A stretch of DNA of 64,000 nt from Luscinia megarhynchos (taxonomy: Eukaryota; Chordata; Aves; Passeriformes; Turdidae). The DNA lies in the NCBI GenBank assembly GCA_034336665.1, contig CM067590.1, positions 2,265,748 to 2,329,747 of the forward strand. Direction: 5' to 3'. A program made the position numbers and the translations under genes. This document shows, in pieces, positions 11,976 through 23,161 of the stretch; positions within the stretch are counted from its first letter, which is position 1; each line of letters begins with the position of its first letter. The notes beneath the pieces are model-generated. The model made no database searches and was not told the origin of the DNA. It was given only the letters and a program-made list of their open reading frames with translations.

Positions 11976-13935
11976 ATTCAGCGGGAGGGAGTTGGTCATG
12001 CACGTATCTCTAAATTTTTCTTCAGGTGAAAAAACTTTTCTTCTGGCTTCAAAGCCACTTGTTCCTTTACTACCGAGCATGTGGCTCTCCACAGCCTTGA
12101 GGTTTTCTGTTCCACTTTTGGGGCTGCTGGGGGCAAGAGCAGGGATTTCTGTGGAGGAGGCAGGGAGAGAGCTGACAGAGCAGAGCCCTGCAGACCAGCC
12201 TGGGTGAATTCAGTCACAGCCCTGGGTGCGAGGGAACAACAGCAAAGGCAAGGCACTGCAGCCTTTGAAATGCCAGATTGCAGCGTGGTGAGGGAAAAAC
12301 AGCACTTGTTAACTTCTTGTTTAGGAAAAAAAGCAGCAGAACGCTTCCTTTAATGACACATTAGCTGACAGCGGTGCTCTTATGACTCTTTCCCAGTCAC
12401 CGATGAATCACTGGATGGAAGTGCAGGGACAGGCTGTTCTTAGCCAAGGGCTGGAATCCAGCGGTTCCCTGTCACCCAAAACAAGGAGCTTCTCTTGCTC
12501 CTGCTCTCTCTCGTGTCGTTGGCATCAGCAGCTCTTCCTGCACAAGCTCTCGATCAGCCCAAGATCACATCTGATAACGCTGGAGTCTGTGCCACAGCAG
12601 CTCCTCCCCAGAGCAGCTCTGGCTGCCCCACAGCTCCTGCTTCCCTCCACGACGAGCCAAGGAGCCTCCAGACTTTGACAGGCGTTTTTTCCCTCCTAGT
12701 GCCGTTCATATGCTTGGACATTTCCCTTCACAGACATCCATTCTTTCCAAGTTCCTTACATTTTAGATTATGTATCCTTGGTTCAATCCTTTGCATCAGA
12801 AAATACGGGGTTTTTGAAGCTTAATAGTGAAGGTTCAGTGCATCTGCCAGAGTTCCTGGCACAACCATCATCCTGCAGGAGCAATTACTTTCCAGCGAGT
12901 CTCTAAAATTGCTTATTTACTTCCACTTGTAGGCCAAAAATACTTTAAAATCAGGACAGTTTTTTCCAGTTACACAATCACCCGAAATATCTTGAATACA
13001 TAGACTTCCACTGTGGTTCAATAGTCAATCTGAAAATAGCCAAAACAGTTTGTAAAGCACGTTAAAAATGTTCTCTCCCAGAATTCAGGCTTTAGAAGTG
13101 CAGCTCTATAGCCCAAGTCAACCAACGTCACGAAGCAAAATCAATTCCCCTGATTTTATAACAACACAGGGGAAACGAGACAGCAAAGAGAGGGCAGCCA
13201 GTCTGCCATGCTCTTCAGCAGCTTCCTGGGCAGAATTATTGCAACTGGCCACTTCTAGAATGTCCTTTCATGCCTATCCATGTCAGGTTTATTTACTGCT
13301 CTTGGTAAAATAAAACCAGAGTTGATGTCTGACCAGCCATGAGATTTAGGATCTTTTTCCATTAGAGCTTTTTAATTAATTATAGTGAGTTTAGAACCTT
13401 AGTGTGGGGCATCTGCTGCTCCTACCGTTTTCATTTATCAAAAGCATTGATAAAACCTGGACTACAGTAGTTTAAGAATCAGAACCCCTCCCTGTCTTGA
13501 AGGTACAGTAACAAAGTGTACAGTTATCTTGTAAAGATCTCCAGAAAATCTTCTAAAGATCTCAAGGCACTCTGCAAATTGAGGGTCCATTTGTTTTCCT
13601 TACTCATGCATATTTTAAACTCCCTTTTAAGTTTCAACGGTTTGCATGAGTGTAATTCAGAACAGACTGTGGCCTTACATATTTTGCATACCAACAAGTT
13701 ATGTGAGTCCAATTTCTGAAGAAAATATTATATGAGCATTCTGATGTAGTTGTGGAGTAACTCACTGGAAAAAAATCATACTATAACAAGTCCTGGAGGA
13801 TTTACTTTGTAATTTTAAGTGGATGTTCACAAATGTAAGCAAGCTTTGTGTCCATCAACAATGTCCAGAAAGGAATCAGCTTTTCTCCAAACCCGCTGAA
13901 GAATTTAATTTGTAGGTTTCAGTTACTGGCACTCG

Positions 13936-13960
13936 TATATATATATATATATATATATAT
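13936..13960. repeat. (TA)n microsatellite
   Basis: An uninterrupted TA dinucleotide run of 25 bases, flanked by unique sequence. Confidence 0.95.
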
Positions 13961-14476
13961 AATGTCATCTAGACTTTAAATGATATTGAAAAAGTAGAAA
14001 TAGCATGATAAACCTTCAAAGCTGAAATAAAAAAGAACCTGTGTTTTAACTTAGTGTTGAGTATTTATACAGCCGGCACCGTTTAGTCCAGCGTGTTTGA
14101 ATGAGTGCGAGTCTGTGGTTGCAGTTGTGTATAAAAATACTGCAGACTGCTCCTGCTTTAGGAACTAAACTTCAGTTCCCAATAGCTCCCTCTGTAATTC
14201 TCTTTCCAAATAAAAGGACGAACTATTCCTGGCTCGTAACGGTGTATTTCTGTGGCTTCTTGAACTATAATGAAGGCAGTCTGGAATGTTAAAAATTACA
14301 TGCTCAACGCCAGTTCTGAATCCATGGCAATTTAGGCTTTAAATGTTTTGAAGTTTACATTTTGAGTCTGTTATTGTACAACTTCTTAATTAAAATGTTG
14401 CTGTAGTCCAGATCAGTAATGCTTCTTGCCTGAAGATCCATTAACATCTATCTTAAAACCACTGTGTAGGGAACTT

Positions 14477-14550
14477 GATAATTTTGGTATCAAGGGCTGA
14501 GGCCATCTGCTTGGAAAATTGTTTGGTTTTTATTTGGCTCCTTCTAATTG
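14477..14550 (+). repeat. Diverged duplicated block, copy 1
   Basis: These 74 bases align without gaps to 15335-15408 with about 60 identities (roughly 81%), mostly transitions. They share the cores GATAATTTTGG and GGTTTTTATTTGGCTCCTTC. A second, weaker pair follows in both copies (GTGAATGCTTCAGA near 14616, GTGAAGGCTTCAGA near 15668). This is either an old local duplication or two copies of an uncatalogued repeat. Confidence 0.7.
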
Positions 14551-15334
14551 CAGAAATTCAAAGACATCTTTGATATCCACTGGAGTCCAACAATGGAAGC
14601 ACCAGTTCTCTTTCTGTGAATGCTTCAGATCTGCCTCTGTTGCAGACTTAATCTTGATTCAGTTCAAGAAATAATCTGCCAAGCTTGTCACCAAGGAATC
14701 AGGTTTGGATTTTCCTGCAGGGACAATATGTAGCACTGATGCATGTGATCATCTCTATGTTTTCCCATTGGAATGCTACTAAATAAATCAGAAAAATGTG
14801 ACATGGTCACATCTAGATGTCCTCTTAACCCAGTAACAGCTACCCTTAGGATTAATAACTCCTGGACTCTTCTTGTTATCATCTGTAGCAGAGAGTTTGT
14901 AGACATTTATGCTTGAAATATGCCTTCACATTTATTTCTTGTGTACAATGAAGTGAGACTTAAACCTGACCTTCATTATCAAGTTTAAATTCTTCTGAAC
15001 CCTATGTAAATAGTGGGAATTAGTTCCAGTGTCAGTGAGAGATATAAAACCTGGAAGCTAACATCACAAGTCTGGAGTTTCAGTGGGGCTTGGGGTGAGT
15101 TTTCTTTTGAACAGGTAGGCAGGTCCCTCCTAAAGCCAATGTAGGAGCTGGCCCAGTTTTTGAAGGAAATTCCCTCAAGGATTTCTCTGTAAAGCCCCAA
15201 AACATATCAACTGGCTATAGGAATAACTCAGGACAGTAATGGCTTTGTGAAAATTCTGCATATTGAGGGGGGACTTAGAGCTTTCCAGATGTGCCAAATG
15301 ACTCAGAAATATATTTACATTTAGTTCAGGTTTA

Positions 15335-15408
15335 GATAATTTTGGAATTGAAGGCTAAAGTCATCTGTTTATAAAGCTGTCTGGTTTTTATTTGGCTCCT
15401 TCAAATTG
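15335..15408 (+). repeat. Diverged duplicated block, copy 2
   Basis: Direct-orientation partner of 14477-14550, offset by 858 bp. The next homologous pair has an offset of 1052 bp, implying about 194 bp gained in this copy or lost in the other. Confidence 0.7.
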
Positions 15409-15834
15409 TAACTCTTGTACAATGTAAAATCATAGAGCTATTATTGTATTTGCATTTACTAATCATTGTACAATAATAACAATTTCCAGTGCAGCATCCA
15501 TGGGATTCTTGCACAACTGCAAATGTTCCCTAAATGCTTAGAGAGAGAGATCTGGGCAGAGCTAATGTGCTAAGGAAATAAAATCCTTTCCTATCTGAAA
15601 CAGCCAATCAGCCAAAAGGTGCATTGAAAAATAGAGTGGAACTTACCAGTCTCTGTCTGTGTTGCCTGTGAAGGCTTCAGACCTTGACTTTCATCATCCC
15701 ACACCTCAATATTATGTACTGAGAGAAGCAAAGCCCCTCTGACATGACAATTGGCAGGAGCAACCACATGCTTTCACATCCAGTGCATCTCTTGCTGTGG
15801 CATGGAATTCTGCATTGTACTTGATTTTTGGCTC

Positions 15835-16005
15835 TGAATTTAGGTTTTCAGGTGTAAGCAAAATGAGGTGTTATTATTTCCACCTAATCAAGGCAAAACC
15901 AGTTTCACTTTCTTTGAAGCTTTTTATCTCCCTACAACTGGATTTGAATCTCTGACTTCACCACCACAACCCCAGAGCCATAACCACAAGGCCACATGGT
16001 TCCAG
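15835..16005 (-). repeat. MIR-like / CORE-SINE-like ancient relic (tentative)
   Basis: On the + strand, TGGATTTGAATCTCTGACTT is followed by ccagagccataaccacaaggcc. This resembles the reverse complement of a tRNA-derived SINE head: a B-box-like motif, then an 'actaaccactaggcca'-like segment. The preceding ttattatttcca matches the MIR tail style. The similarity is from memory and strongly eroded. Confidence 0.4.
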
Positions 16006-18500
16006 AGCTGTTTTTGGAGGTGGTAGTGATGTGAGTTATTTTAGAAGCTGCTAGCTATAAATTTCAGTTATATTTGAAGGAGGGTAAGTGAGCTTTGAAA
16101 GTGCTTGGTGAGTCTGTCCTTCAGTGACTAGTGGGCAATCACTGAGGCTGCTGGCAAGAGTGGGGTCACAGCTTCTACCAGAAACCACTGAGTGCAAACA
16201 AACAGCAATTGTGAAGGACACTTAAACTAATTGTTCTTGCTGGTATTACTGTCCCAAGATGGGCTGTGACGCAGAAAGTCAATCTGCACAAAGTCAGTTT
16301 TTCATTATAGTGAGCTCCAAATAGGATCAAAACAAGTCATTTTTAGATCTCTTAGCTGTGCACGATAAACGCAGCCCAACCACCTTGATTCTTTTTTAAA
16401 AAGGTTCCACCCCAACCCTTCAGTTCATGAGGCATTTTTGCACTACTGGCTTCCTGCCTGAAAATAAATGTGAATCTACTATTCCATACAACTTGTTCCA
16501 TAAACTACAAGGGCAAATGCTGGGAGCTATGACTGGAACCATTCTACATTTGCAATATAAGGATCACTTGCCAAAATGATATGCAGGATTTAAAAGCCTC
16601 ACTCGCCAAGATCCATTCAAAAGAGAACAACTTTTGCACAGCTAAAACCCCATTGCTGGGTATGATGTGAGATAAAAGCCACAAAAAACAACAACTTAAC
16701 TGCACAACGAGCTACTAAATGCTAAAAATTGTGGAATTCAACTATTTCACATGTAGAAATTGTATACACACCTCTTTTTCAGCTGCACAAGTTAGCCACA
16801 TCTGTGTGAAATGTAGATAAATCAGGGAGTAAAGTGATTTCAATCAGAATAAGGGTCATGGTAGAGATGGTGGCTGAGAGATGATGGTAGTTACTTGTTG
16901 AAGATCATGCTTGATATGCTCAGCTCCCTGATCAGTATTTCCTTGTGTCTGGTATAGAAAAGCACAGCTGTTTGAACAGTGTAACTGAGACAATTCCTCA
17001 TGATAGAGAGGAGCTTTCCCATTGGAGATGCTCTCACACAATAGGCAAGCTCCAAAGGAAAAGCAGAGAGCAAAAATGCTGCTGTCATACAAACCCCACA
17101 GAGACAGCCAACCCCAAAACCAGAGTAATAGACAGGATCTAGAAGTTCAGGACACAACTAAGGGACTAAAGGTAATCCTTTAAGGAGCAAATAAAAGAGA
17201 ATTCCTTGGATTTGTAGAGCTGCAATAGTATCAGCTACAGTTGTCTTTAGCTGGGTAAAGAGCTGGCCTTATCATCCCAGGGAGGAATGAATTCTTCACC
17301 ACTTTTTCCTTCACTTACAGAGCACCACCATTTCCGAGCCTACACTCAAGCTGGGGATGATTAAAATTGGGAGGAGGTAATAAAAACACCTTACTGCCCA
17401 GAAAATGGGCAAGTCAGGGAAATCCTCCTGCTCCAGTGAACTTGCTACCACCAACCACTCTGAGACAAACACTGAGACTACAAAGGGCATGGAAAAGTTA
17501 CTGATGGTTTCTGTTTGTGTCCAGGGCAATAAACAACCTTTAAGGTGATGCTAATGCAGAAAAGGATGCGAAATACTGGAAATAGTCCTAGAAAATCAGT
17601 AAATCCCACCAGTCTAATAATCTGGATTTATCATCTATGATTCCAGGTATTTTTTACTCACAAATACAAGAAGTCACTTAACATTAAGATTTCTTAAGAT
17701 GCTGTAGAATAGAAAGGCAGGAATAAAATATCATTCTCAGCCATGAATAACGCGTCCATTTGGATACTTTAAAGCAATTTTGGAAGTAGGAGTCCCTTTG
17801 GAATTGAAGTGAAAACCCTGCAAGAAAAAACTCAATACAATTTATGTTACATGTAAAGTGCATGTGTGAAGTCAGCGATAAAGTGCAGCTGACCTCTCCT
17901 GTTGTCTCTCAGGAAATCAAAACTCAGTCGTGCCTGTTAGAACTATTATTTAATAGCTGGGGAATGGCATGGCAGCATTTAAAGACTTATGCTCAGCGTT
18001 GGACAGAGGTCTTTCAGTGAAGAACTCACAACAGCCATTTTGTCCTGGCTTCCAGGAAGAAAAGGTTGTTCCTGGAGCCTAAGAAAACTGTCACAAAATT
18101 CTCGAAGGAAAAAAGAAAACATAAAAATCCAAACAAACAAAGAAAACATTTCACGAGAATCCATCTTTGGAAAAATATAAAAATATTTTTCCAACCAAAG
18201 AAATAACTATAAATAATGTTTGAACTATTAAAAGAGTGAACACAGAAAAAGGCTATTTACATAGGAGTGTTTTGTGCCGTTTCAGTCTAATTTGTCACTG
18301 ATGTAGGAGCCTCATATGTTAGCTGGAGGAAATCCAGAGTTTTCAAAGGTTTTCTGTCAGGGCTTGAAAAGTTGCCAGTTTTTTTAATGGAGCCGAGTAG
18401 TCTCAGGCCTGTTGTTCTCAAAGATTTTGTGAGCCAGAGCTGAATGTTAGCAGGAAACAGAGCCAAGTGGGCTTCCTGAGCGTCTGAGAGAGGAAACACT
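16006..18500. other. Intergenic sequence, no gene recognised
   Basis: Moderately AT-rich unique-looking sequence without CR1 signatures. Open frames are short and unrelated to known families. Confidence 0.5.
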
Positions 18501-18522
18501 GTAATGAGCATGGAGGCTGTGG

Positions 18523-18609
18523 TTAAAAATAACTCGGGTATATAAAGGCTGCAGGATCCCCTCTCGCTCACTCTCGCCGCTGCCTCTTGGCCGCCGCTTC
18601 GCTGCCTCC
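18523..18609 (+). promoter_or_regulatory. Candidate core promoter: MEF2-like site, TATA box, initiator
   Basis: TTAAAAATAA (18523-18532) fits the MEF2 consensus YTAWWWWTAR. TATATAAA lies at 18539-18546. TCACTCT (18568-18574) fits the initiator YYANWYY with its A at 18570, 31 bp after the start of the TATA box, which is the canonical spacing. Sequence turns GC-rich immediately downstream and an ATG follows at 18610. No gene is known to me here, so promoter activity is inferred. Confidence 0.45.
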
Positions 18610-18759
18610 ATGGCAATGGGACGCTTCCCCATCCCCTGGCAGGTGCTTTTCCAGCAGGACGAGACAGAAACAGCCCGCAGAGAAGCTGAGCACAAGGCAG
18701 CTGCTCCTGAGCTTCCAGCCAGCAGGATCCAGGCTTTGTCAGGAGCATCGTCAGGCTGA
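18610..18759 (+). CDS. Hypothetical 49-codon ORF downstream of the TATA/Inr unit
   Basis: The first ATG after the predicted start at 18570 opens a 49-codon frame beginning MAMGRFPIPWQVLFQQDETE and ending Gly-Ala-Ser-Ser-Gly, stop TGA at 18757-18759. The Kozak context is mediocre (T at -3, G at +4). It is hydrophilic and rich in Ala, Glu and Gln, with no signal peptide, membrane segment or family motif recognised. CAG|GTGCTT inside it could act as a weak donor, making this the first exon of a noncoding RNA instead. Coding status is unproven. Confidence 0.2.
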   Translation: MAMGRFPIPWQVLFQQDETETARREAEHKAAAPELPASRIQALSGASSG

Positions 18760-18799
18760 GCCCAGCCACAGCCACGGAGCATTTCAGTGTCTAACTTCA

Positions 18800-21700
18800 G
18801 GCTGAAGTAAAAGTTACGTTGAAAAAAATAACTCGGTTTTCTGTGATACGAAACCTGAAAAGGGGAACGAGGCGAATCGTGGAAGGTCTTGGGCAATAGG
18901 TGAAAGGGCCTCCTAAAATTGTTACCGTCAGGTCCCGTGTGGCTTGTCCCCCTTCTGCTGTGGAAGGCTCAGTCCCACCCTGAGCCCCTCGCCCGGCTGG
19001 GGCAGATGCATGTGGCAACCACGAGCGGAGGATTGGCCACCCACCATCAATCAGAGCTCTGCAGTCCCCCTGCCTGGGTTTCTCACCCTGCTTCCCCTCA
19101 CCAAATTCATTTTGCATGGGATTAGGCCCACCCCTTTTCTCTCAAAGCAGTCATTTTCCTTGCAAATGTGGGATAAAACCCACGCTGGTTATTTGGTAAA
19201 TTAAGGCACCTTTTTCCCTGCTGTAATCTGACACTAATAGCCCCATGCAGTCCATGCTGAACCCTTCTTTGTAGCTCACATTATGCTGTAATTGGCAAAA
19301 CACTTTCTTCCCAGGCTTGTGTTTTTATTACAAACATTTATTTGGCCCTTTATGTGGCAAATGAAAAGAGAAGTTCACAACTCATTCCACAAAGTTGCAT
19401 TGAATCAGGCTGTCCCTTGAAAAAGCATTTTATTGCTCAAGAATTGCTGTAACCGTTCAAGGGCTTTCAACAGCGTTGTTCTCTTCAGAGAACAATTGCT
19501 ATATATACTACAGCATCAAATATTAATAATTTTGATCAGTATTAACCCTGACAACTGATCCCACCCTCAGCAGTCAGTGTGACACTCCTCCCAGGCATCA
19601 CCTCAACAATTTGGAGTAAAAGCTCAGGTGTGTGGCTGAAGTTTTGTTATGGAATAGAAAGCATTTTCTATGAAACACAAAGCACTGCTTCTAAGCTCAG
19701 ACATAGCCTGGAATTTAAATATATAAATATCCTAAAATGTAGGCATTAATAGCTCAAGGGGAAAAAAATGATTATCACAACAATGGACACAAGCATCTGG
19801 AAAAAAAAGTCTATCCCAAAATATCCCACTGAAGTTTCAAAACTTAATCATAATTGCATAACTAAGTGTGATCATGGAAAAAAATTATATACCATATTGA
19901 ATAATTCAGTGATCTAAGTCTGCAAGGACTTGAGAGGCCAGGAAGACAAATGAAATCAGCTGCTCTATTCATGCAGTCTGTCCTGCAGAGGTGCCTGTCT
20001 TCCTCTCCCTGGCCAGTTCATGCCTCTGATTCACACTTCCATGCATTCAAACAGGGAAAGTCATTCCAGGCAGCCAGCAGTACTGATGAACAGCGGCACG
20101 GTTAATTGAAATGCTTGCTCCAATATTTCCCATTACTTTACTGCAGGACCTATGACTAATAAATCATACAGGTGCGGTACAAAGAAGCTATTTTATAAAG
20201 GAGAACTAAACTCCACATGTTAATCCACATGTTCATCATGTTAAACAAGGCTTTGCAACCTGCATCCTACATGAACTCATATTTTGTATGTTTGGTGAAT
20301 AAAGCACCACTTACCAGACCCAGCCATAACCTATAATCATGTTTTACATGCCAACAAGGCAAACAACCCCAAAACCTTCCTAACTCCTAAGTAATCCTCT
20401 TCTTGTGGCTGGTGTTAAGCTTTGTCCAGTCTTCTCTCCCCCTCTCCCAGTTAAAACATGTAAAAGTGGCAAAAAACTCTGCTGAGAAGGGCACCTGTGC
20501 TGACTCAGACTGCAACAGATCTCACAAATTAAAAAGAGAAAAAACCAGCTGATTGCGACTTTGAATTTCTCTCAAACAGATTTTCCCCTGCTTTTATTAA
20601 ACCTCAAACACAGTTCTTACTTCTAAACCCAGTCAACTTGGCACATCTGACAACACTTACTGTCTTAAGTGGACATGACAGATAAGACATCATTTCCCTT
20701 TCCCTCCTGTCACCTCCAGCCAGTTATACAAATTGTCTATTAGAAATGCAGGCCAGGAATGGCATAACCAGTATGAATACTCAAAGTGTAACACTCCTGT
20801 ATTCCAGAATTAAATGAGTTTCATCATCCTGGGTTTCTGATGTTGTAAAGCCCATTAAATATTTGTTAACCATAAGAGCAATTTTTCTGAATGAAACCAC
20901 ACAGGTACTTCTGCCCTGTGCTCTTGTTATTCCATGCCCCAATTGCCCATTTCTTCACTAAATATTTGGTTCTGTAATCTGAAGTATTTGGCAGCAAGTG
21001 AAAACTACTCGTCATGATCAGTGACTGACATTGCAAGCAGTTTTGCTAATATGATTCAACATGCTTGCCAAGTTTTGGAAACTGTGGTATCATTTCACAG
21101 TTCTGTAAAAATTAAAAAAAAAAAAGATTTTTCAAACATGTTTTTATTTGACAGCTGAAAGGGACATCTGCAGTACAACATATGGGATTCAGCACACACG
21201 TCAGTTAAAGCTGGCAGAAACACAGCTACATACCTAAACAAAGCTGATCATTTAAAAAGTGGCATATGTTATTTAGGTTTGAAGAGTCCCCAGATCAAAA
21301 ATTACAAAAAATCATTTACAGCTGAACGCTATCATTCTTCACACAGCAAATTCAAGTAGCAATACATAATTACCTCAATTATATTCACTAAAATAGCTGA
21401 ATTTTTGCATGATCTATTCAACCAGGAACATATTTTCTTGCATATTTCTGAGAAAATTTTATTTTTATAGTTTGACTTACTTATTTAAATGCAATATAAG
21501 CTGGTTTTCCTCTGCATTGATGGAAGTCTGCCTTGCTAAAGCAGATTGGAAGCATCAGAGATTGACTTTTGCTAATCTTTGGGAGCTAAGCTAATAAGGC
21601 TTTCACTAAAACCAGTTAAGATTGCCATCACAAAGAATGGAAGGGATAGAACTGCCAATAATCACATTGAGAAAGCAGAAGTGCTAAAAAATATTTCTGT

Positions 21701-22847
21701 TCTCTCCTTGGGAAAAAGCCAGATGCTGTATTGAGATCAGACAATAATGATGTTGAAATACTTTCCATTACAGTAACTAAGGAGGATGTTAAAACAACTG
21801 CTGCTCATCTCCAACAGCATTAAGTTGCCAGGTCTGGGTAATTTAGAAGTGAGTGTTTCAAAAGAACCAACTAAGGACATATCCAGATGGTTAATGTTTA
21901 TTATCAATTCATTTCAGAGCAGTGGGGAAGCCCCAGGTGACTTTGAGAATGTTAATATTATGTCAATATTGCAACAGGGTAAACAGAATCACCCAGATAT
22001 GCCTGTCAGTGTTACATAAACCTGGGCTGAGACACAGAGGAATGAGACATAAAAAGAATTCTAAATAAAGATGGTTTGGTTAATGACGTTTGTGATAGTG
22101 TTTTAAATAATCATGTGCCTCAGTGTAGTGTGATTTCCACAGTAAGAAATAAATACATGACAAATTAACATGGTGTGCATATGAAAATTGATCCAACCAC
22201 AGGCAAATACATCTGGAAATGGAATTTAGATTTTAATCAAGCAGGTTTATTGGTTCTTGATCTTTTTTTTCCCATTATTTACCTTTCAATGTTGTTACCA
22301 ATAACTTGGAAGAAACAGAAATTGCTTCTGATAAAGCTCTAGATGACAAAGGTCACAGAAGTGCATCGCAATTTGAGGAACATGTCATTGTTAAAGGTTT
22401 AATCTAGCTATCCAGGCAGACACAAACTCCACTCATGGCAACACAGAGAAGCTGAAGGCCACAGTTCTAGGAATGGAACATGCAAGCAGCCCTGCTTTTT
22501 GGCATGGACAAAAATAGGTTCCTACATAGGCCAACAGGGAATTATTCAGAAAAAACTGGGACACCAAAATTACTCTGCTCTCAGACATCTTGTTTCACAG
22601 TATCTTTTCACAGCCTCCACCTTCCATCCACGCAAACCCTAAACCAGCTGGATTTCTCACGGTGGTTCCAATTCTCTCTTCCTAGCCCTGCCACCAGCAC
22701 TTCCATCAGCTTTGTTCGCCCTTCCGTCTTCCCCCATATTCCACGTGCTCTTGCTTTCAACACTGTCATGGATTCAACCTTCCCAAAGAGCCTGGGAGCC
22801 AGCGCTGAGAGCAGAGGGTGCACGGGAGGTGGAGCTGGGACAGTACC
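18800..22847. other. Intergenic AT-rich sequence
   Basis: No gene, CR1 block or RNA gene recognised. It holds a short A-run near 21115 and a perfect AP-1 heptamer at 20501-20507. Confidence 0.5.
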
Positions 22848-23060
22848 ATGGAGTCACAGGATGGTTTGGACTTGAAGGGACCTTAAAGCTCATCCAGCCC
22901 CACCCCAGCCATGGCAGGCACACCTGCCCCTGTCCCATCGCTCCCAGCCTGGCCTGGGACACTCCGGGGATCCAGGGGCAGCCACAGCTGTGCCAGGGCC
23001 TCCCCACCATCACAGGGAGAAGCTCCTTCCCAAACCCATCTCAGCCATTCCCCGTGGCCT
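22848..23060 (-). repeat. CR1 LINE fragment
   Basis: Reverse-oriented CR1 3' end. The + strand reads GTCACAGGATGGTTTGGACT, then tgaagggaccttaaagctcatccag, then ccatggcaggcacacctgcc and the GC-rich block usual for this subfamily. Its retained length (about 210 bp) and modest divergence suggest a younger insertion than most others here. Confidence 0.9.
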
Positions 23061-23161
23061 GGCACTCCGTGACACAGAGCTGGGGAAGAGGACGCCTTTG
23101 CCAAGCAGCTGCTCGGCAGAAGACCATGACAAAGGGCACAAGTCAAATCCTTAAAGAGAAG

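Larger units (their letters stand above)
9944..13935. other. Intergenic sequence, simple repeats only
   Basis: No gene recognised. It contains an AT-rich tandem stretch (11220-11345) and a purine-only stretch (11905-11975), listed separately. Short open frames here lack codon-like composition and family resemblance. Confidence 0.5.

Noticed and set aside
15942..15960. tRNA-like B-box (GGATTTGAATC)
   Set aside because: No A-box, cloverleaf or terminator at the right spacing. Better explained as a SINE relic.
18287..18896. Minus-strand open frames of 149-162 codons opposite the 18.5-kb unit
   Set aside because: No family resemblance, overlapping in two frames, and explained by local GC content. 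The + strand has the coherent promoter signals.
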